Origin: Lentisphaeria bacterium
GTDB taxonomy: Bacteria > Verrucomicrobiota > Lentisphaeria > Oligosphaerales > Oligosphaeraceae
DNA: 6,673 nucleotides
Assembly: GCA_024405235.1 (NCBI GenBank)
Contig: JAKSPA010000095.1
Coordinates: forward strand, 1 to 6,673
Reading direction: 5' to 3'
Made by a program: the position numbers and the translations under genes. The notes under the pieces are model-generated. The model was given only the letters and a program-made list of their open reading frames with translations. It did not search any database and was not told where the DNA came from. Of this stretch, positions 5,999 to 6,673 are shown in pieces (position 1 is the stretch's first letter; the number at the start of each line of letters is the position of its first letter).

Positions 5999-6673
5999 TA
6001 GAATACAAAACAGAAAAGGCATTTTTTCACCTTCCCGGCCTCTTTGAGTTCTTCAGGCTATACAGCCTTTTTCTGCCGCTGTTCAGCGAACACAGAGAAT
6101 ATTTCTACGACTGGTGCGAAATAGGTTCCATATACGGCGCACCTGCAAATTGCGTCTGGGGCGGCGGCCGCATTGGCGGCGGCGATTGCACTCCGCGCGA
6201 AGTATTGAGGCTGTTGCGGGAGCACGGCGTTTCGGCGCGCCTTACATTCAGCAATTCTCTGCTCGAAAAAGAGCATCTCGCCGACGAAAAGTGCAATGCG
6301 CTCTGCAGGCTTTTCGAATGCGGCGGAAAGACGCGCAACGGCGTCATTGTCCATTCCGATTTGCTGGTGGTAGATGCGCAACTTCAGCCTATCGCCGATT
6401 CGTTTTGGCGCTATTCCTACCTCCATCCGGACCTGATAGACAAACATTTGCGCTTCTTAGCCATTGCCAATACGGTTACCGGTTGTGCCATGGTGATGAA
6501 CAGAGCCTCTCGTACGGTGTCGCTCCCTTTCCCGTCTGATGCTTTTATGCACGACGCGAGCATAGCGGTTGCCACCAAACAAGCCGGAGGAACAATCGTC
6601 CCTTTGCACGAAGCGCTTGTGCGCTATCGTCAGCACGGCCATAACACAATTGGCGCAGTTGAATATAGTTTTT
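5995..6673 (+). CDS. Chimeric ORF: conserved uncharacterised N-terminus joined to GT2 glycosyltransferase C-terminus, partial at right edge
   Basis: 226 codons are open to the window end. Residues 1-118 (FFHLPGLFEFF, EYFYDWCEIGSIYGAP at 35-50, GVSARLTFSNSLL, KCNALCRLFE) look like the start of a conserved hypothetical family that I associate from memory with glycan-synthesis loci; its function is unknown to me. From about VHSDLL (119-124) the sequence becomes the C-terminal part of a GT2-family glycosyltransferase: SDLLVVDAQLQPIADSFW, NTVTGCAMVMNR (159-170), FMHD (184-187) and YRQHGHNTIG (211-220). The N-terminal nucleotide-sugar-binding half of a GT2, with its aspartate-rich motif, is missing. 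The product is therefore unlikely to be an active transferase as read. The ATG at 5995 fits the expected N-terminus; an in-frame ATG at 5932 is an alternative, and neither has a Shine-Dalgarno. It lies 117 bp after the AlbA_2 gene. Confidence 0.75.
   Translation, partial: MVEYKTEKAFFHLPGLFEFFRLYSLFLPLFSEHREYFYDWCEIGSIYGAPANCVWGGGRIGGGDCTPREVLRLLREHGVSARLTFSNSLLEKEHLADEKCNALCRLFECGGKTRNGVIVHSDLLVVDAQLQPIADSFWRYSYLHPDLIDKHLRFLAIANTVTGCAMVMNRASRTVSLPFPSDAFMHDASIAVATKQAGGTIVPLHEALVRYRQHGHNTIGAVEYSF

Noticed and set aside
4513..6030. Antisense 505-codon open frame, longer than the sense gene
   Set aside because: Its translation is Arg/His-rich with no recognisable domain, while the plus strand carries clear AlbA_2 motifs. 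Its length follows from the sense gene's codon composition.

Overview
The window suggests an uncultured, probably gut-associated anaerobe of moderate GC content. Three starts lack a clear Shine-Dalgarno sequence, and one gene encodes an InlB B-repeat surface protein with His/Cys modules. Together these fit a Gram-negative lineage with weak Shine-Dalgarno use, such as the Verrucomicrobiota/Lentisphaerota/Kiritimatiellota group, better than a typical Firmicute. This assignment is low-confidence inference; there is no rRNA or other marker gene here.

Layout. Positions 1-2366 (minus strand) hold most of a large secreted repeat protein whose C-terminus lies beyond the left edge. Positions 2367-2862 are a divergent intergenic region. 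Nearest the surface-protein gene it is an AT-rich stretch with a 13-bp direct duplication containing two TATAAT boxes. It then becomes a GC-rich island: two tandem 38-bp units, a perfect 9-bp-arm inverted repeat, a short 10-bp repeat array, and a second, truncated-looking hairpin. A TTGGCA-17-TATAAT promoter for the rightward genes lies within the GC-rich part.

On the plus strand, 2863-4545 encodes an exported metallophosphoesterase with an SLH-like N-terminal region. Then 4594-5877 encodes a cytoplasmic protein with an AlbA_2/Schlafen-type putative nucleic-acid-binding domain. From 5995 an ORF runs off the right edge. It looks like a chimera: about 118 residues of one conserved uncharacterised family, joined at a short VHSDLL segment to the C-terminal part of a GT2 glycosyltransferase.

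The three rightward genes are close (gaps of 48 and 117 bp) and could be co-transcribed from the promoter at 2742-2770. A shared function is not evident beyond two genes with cell-surface roles (exported phosphoesterase, glycan synthesis) and one possible regulator. I found no CRISPR array, transposase, tRNA or rRNA. The observation most worth checking is the chimeric ORF at the right edge. It is either a real gene rearrangement in a glycan locus or an assembly misjoin.
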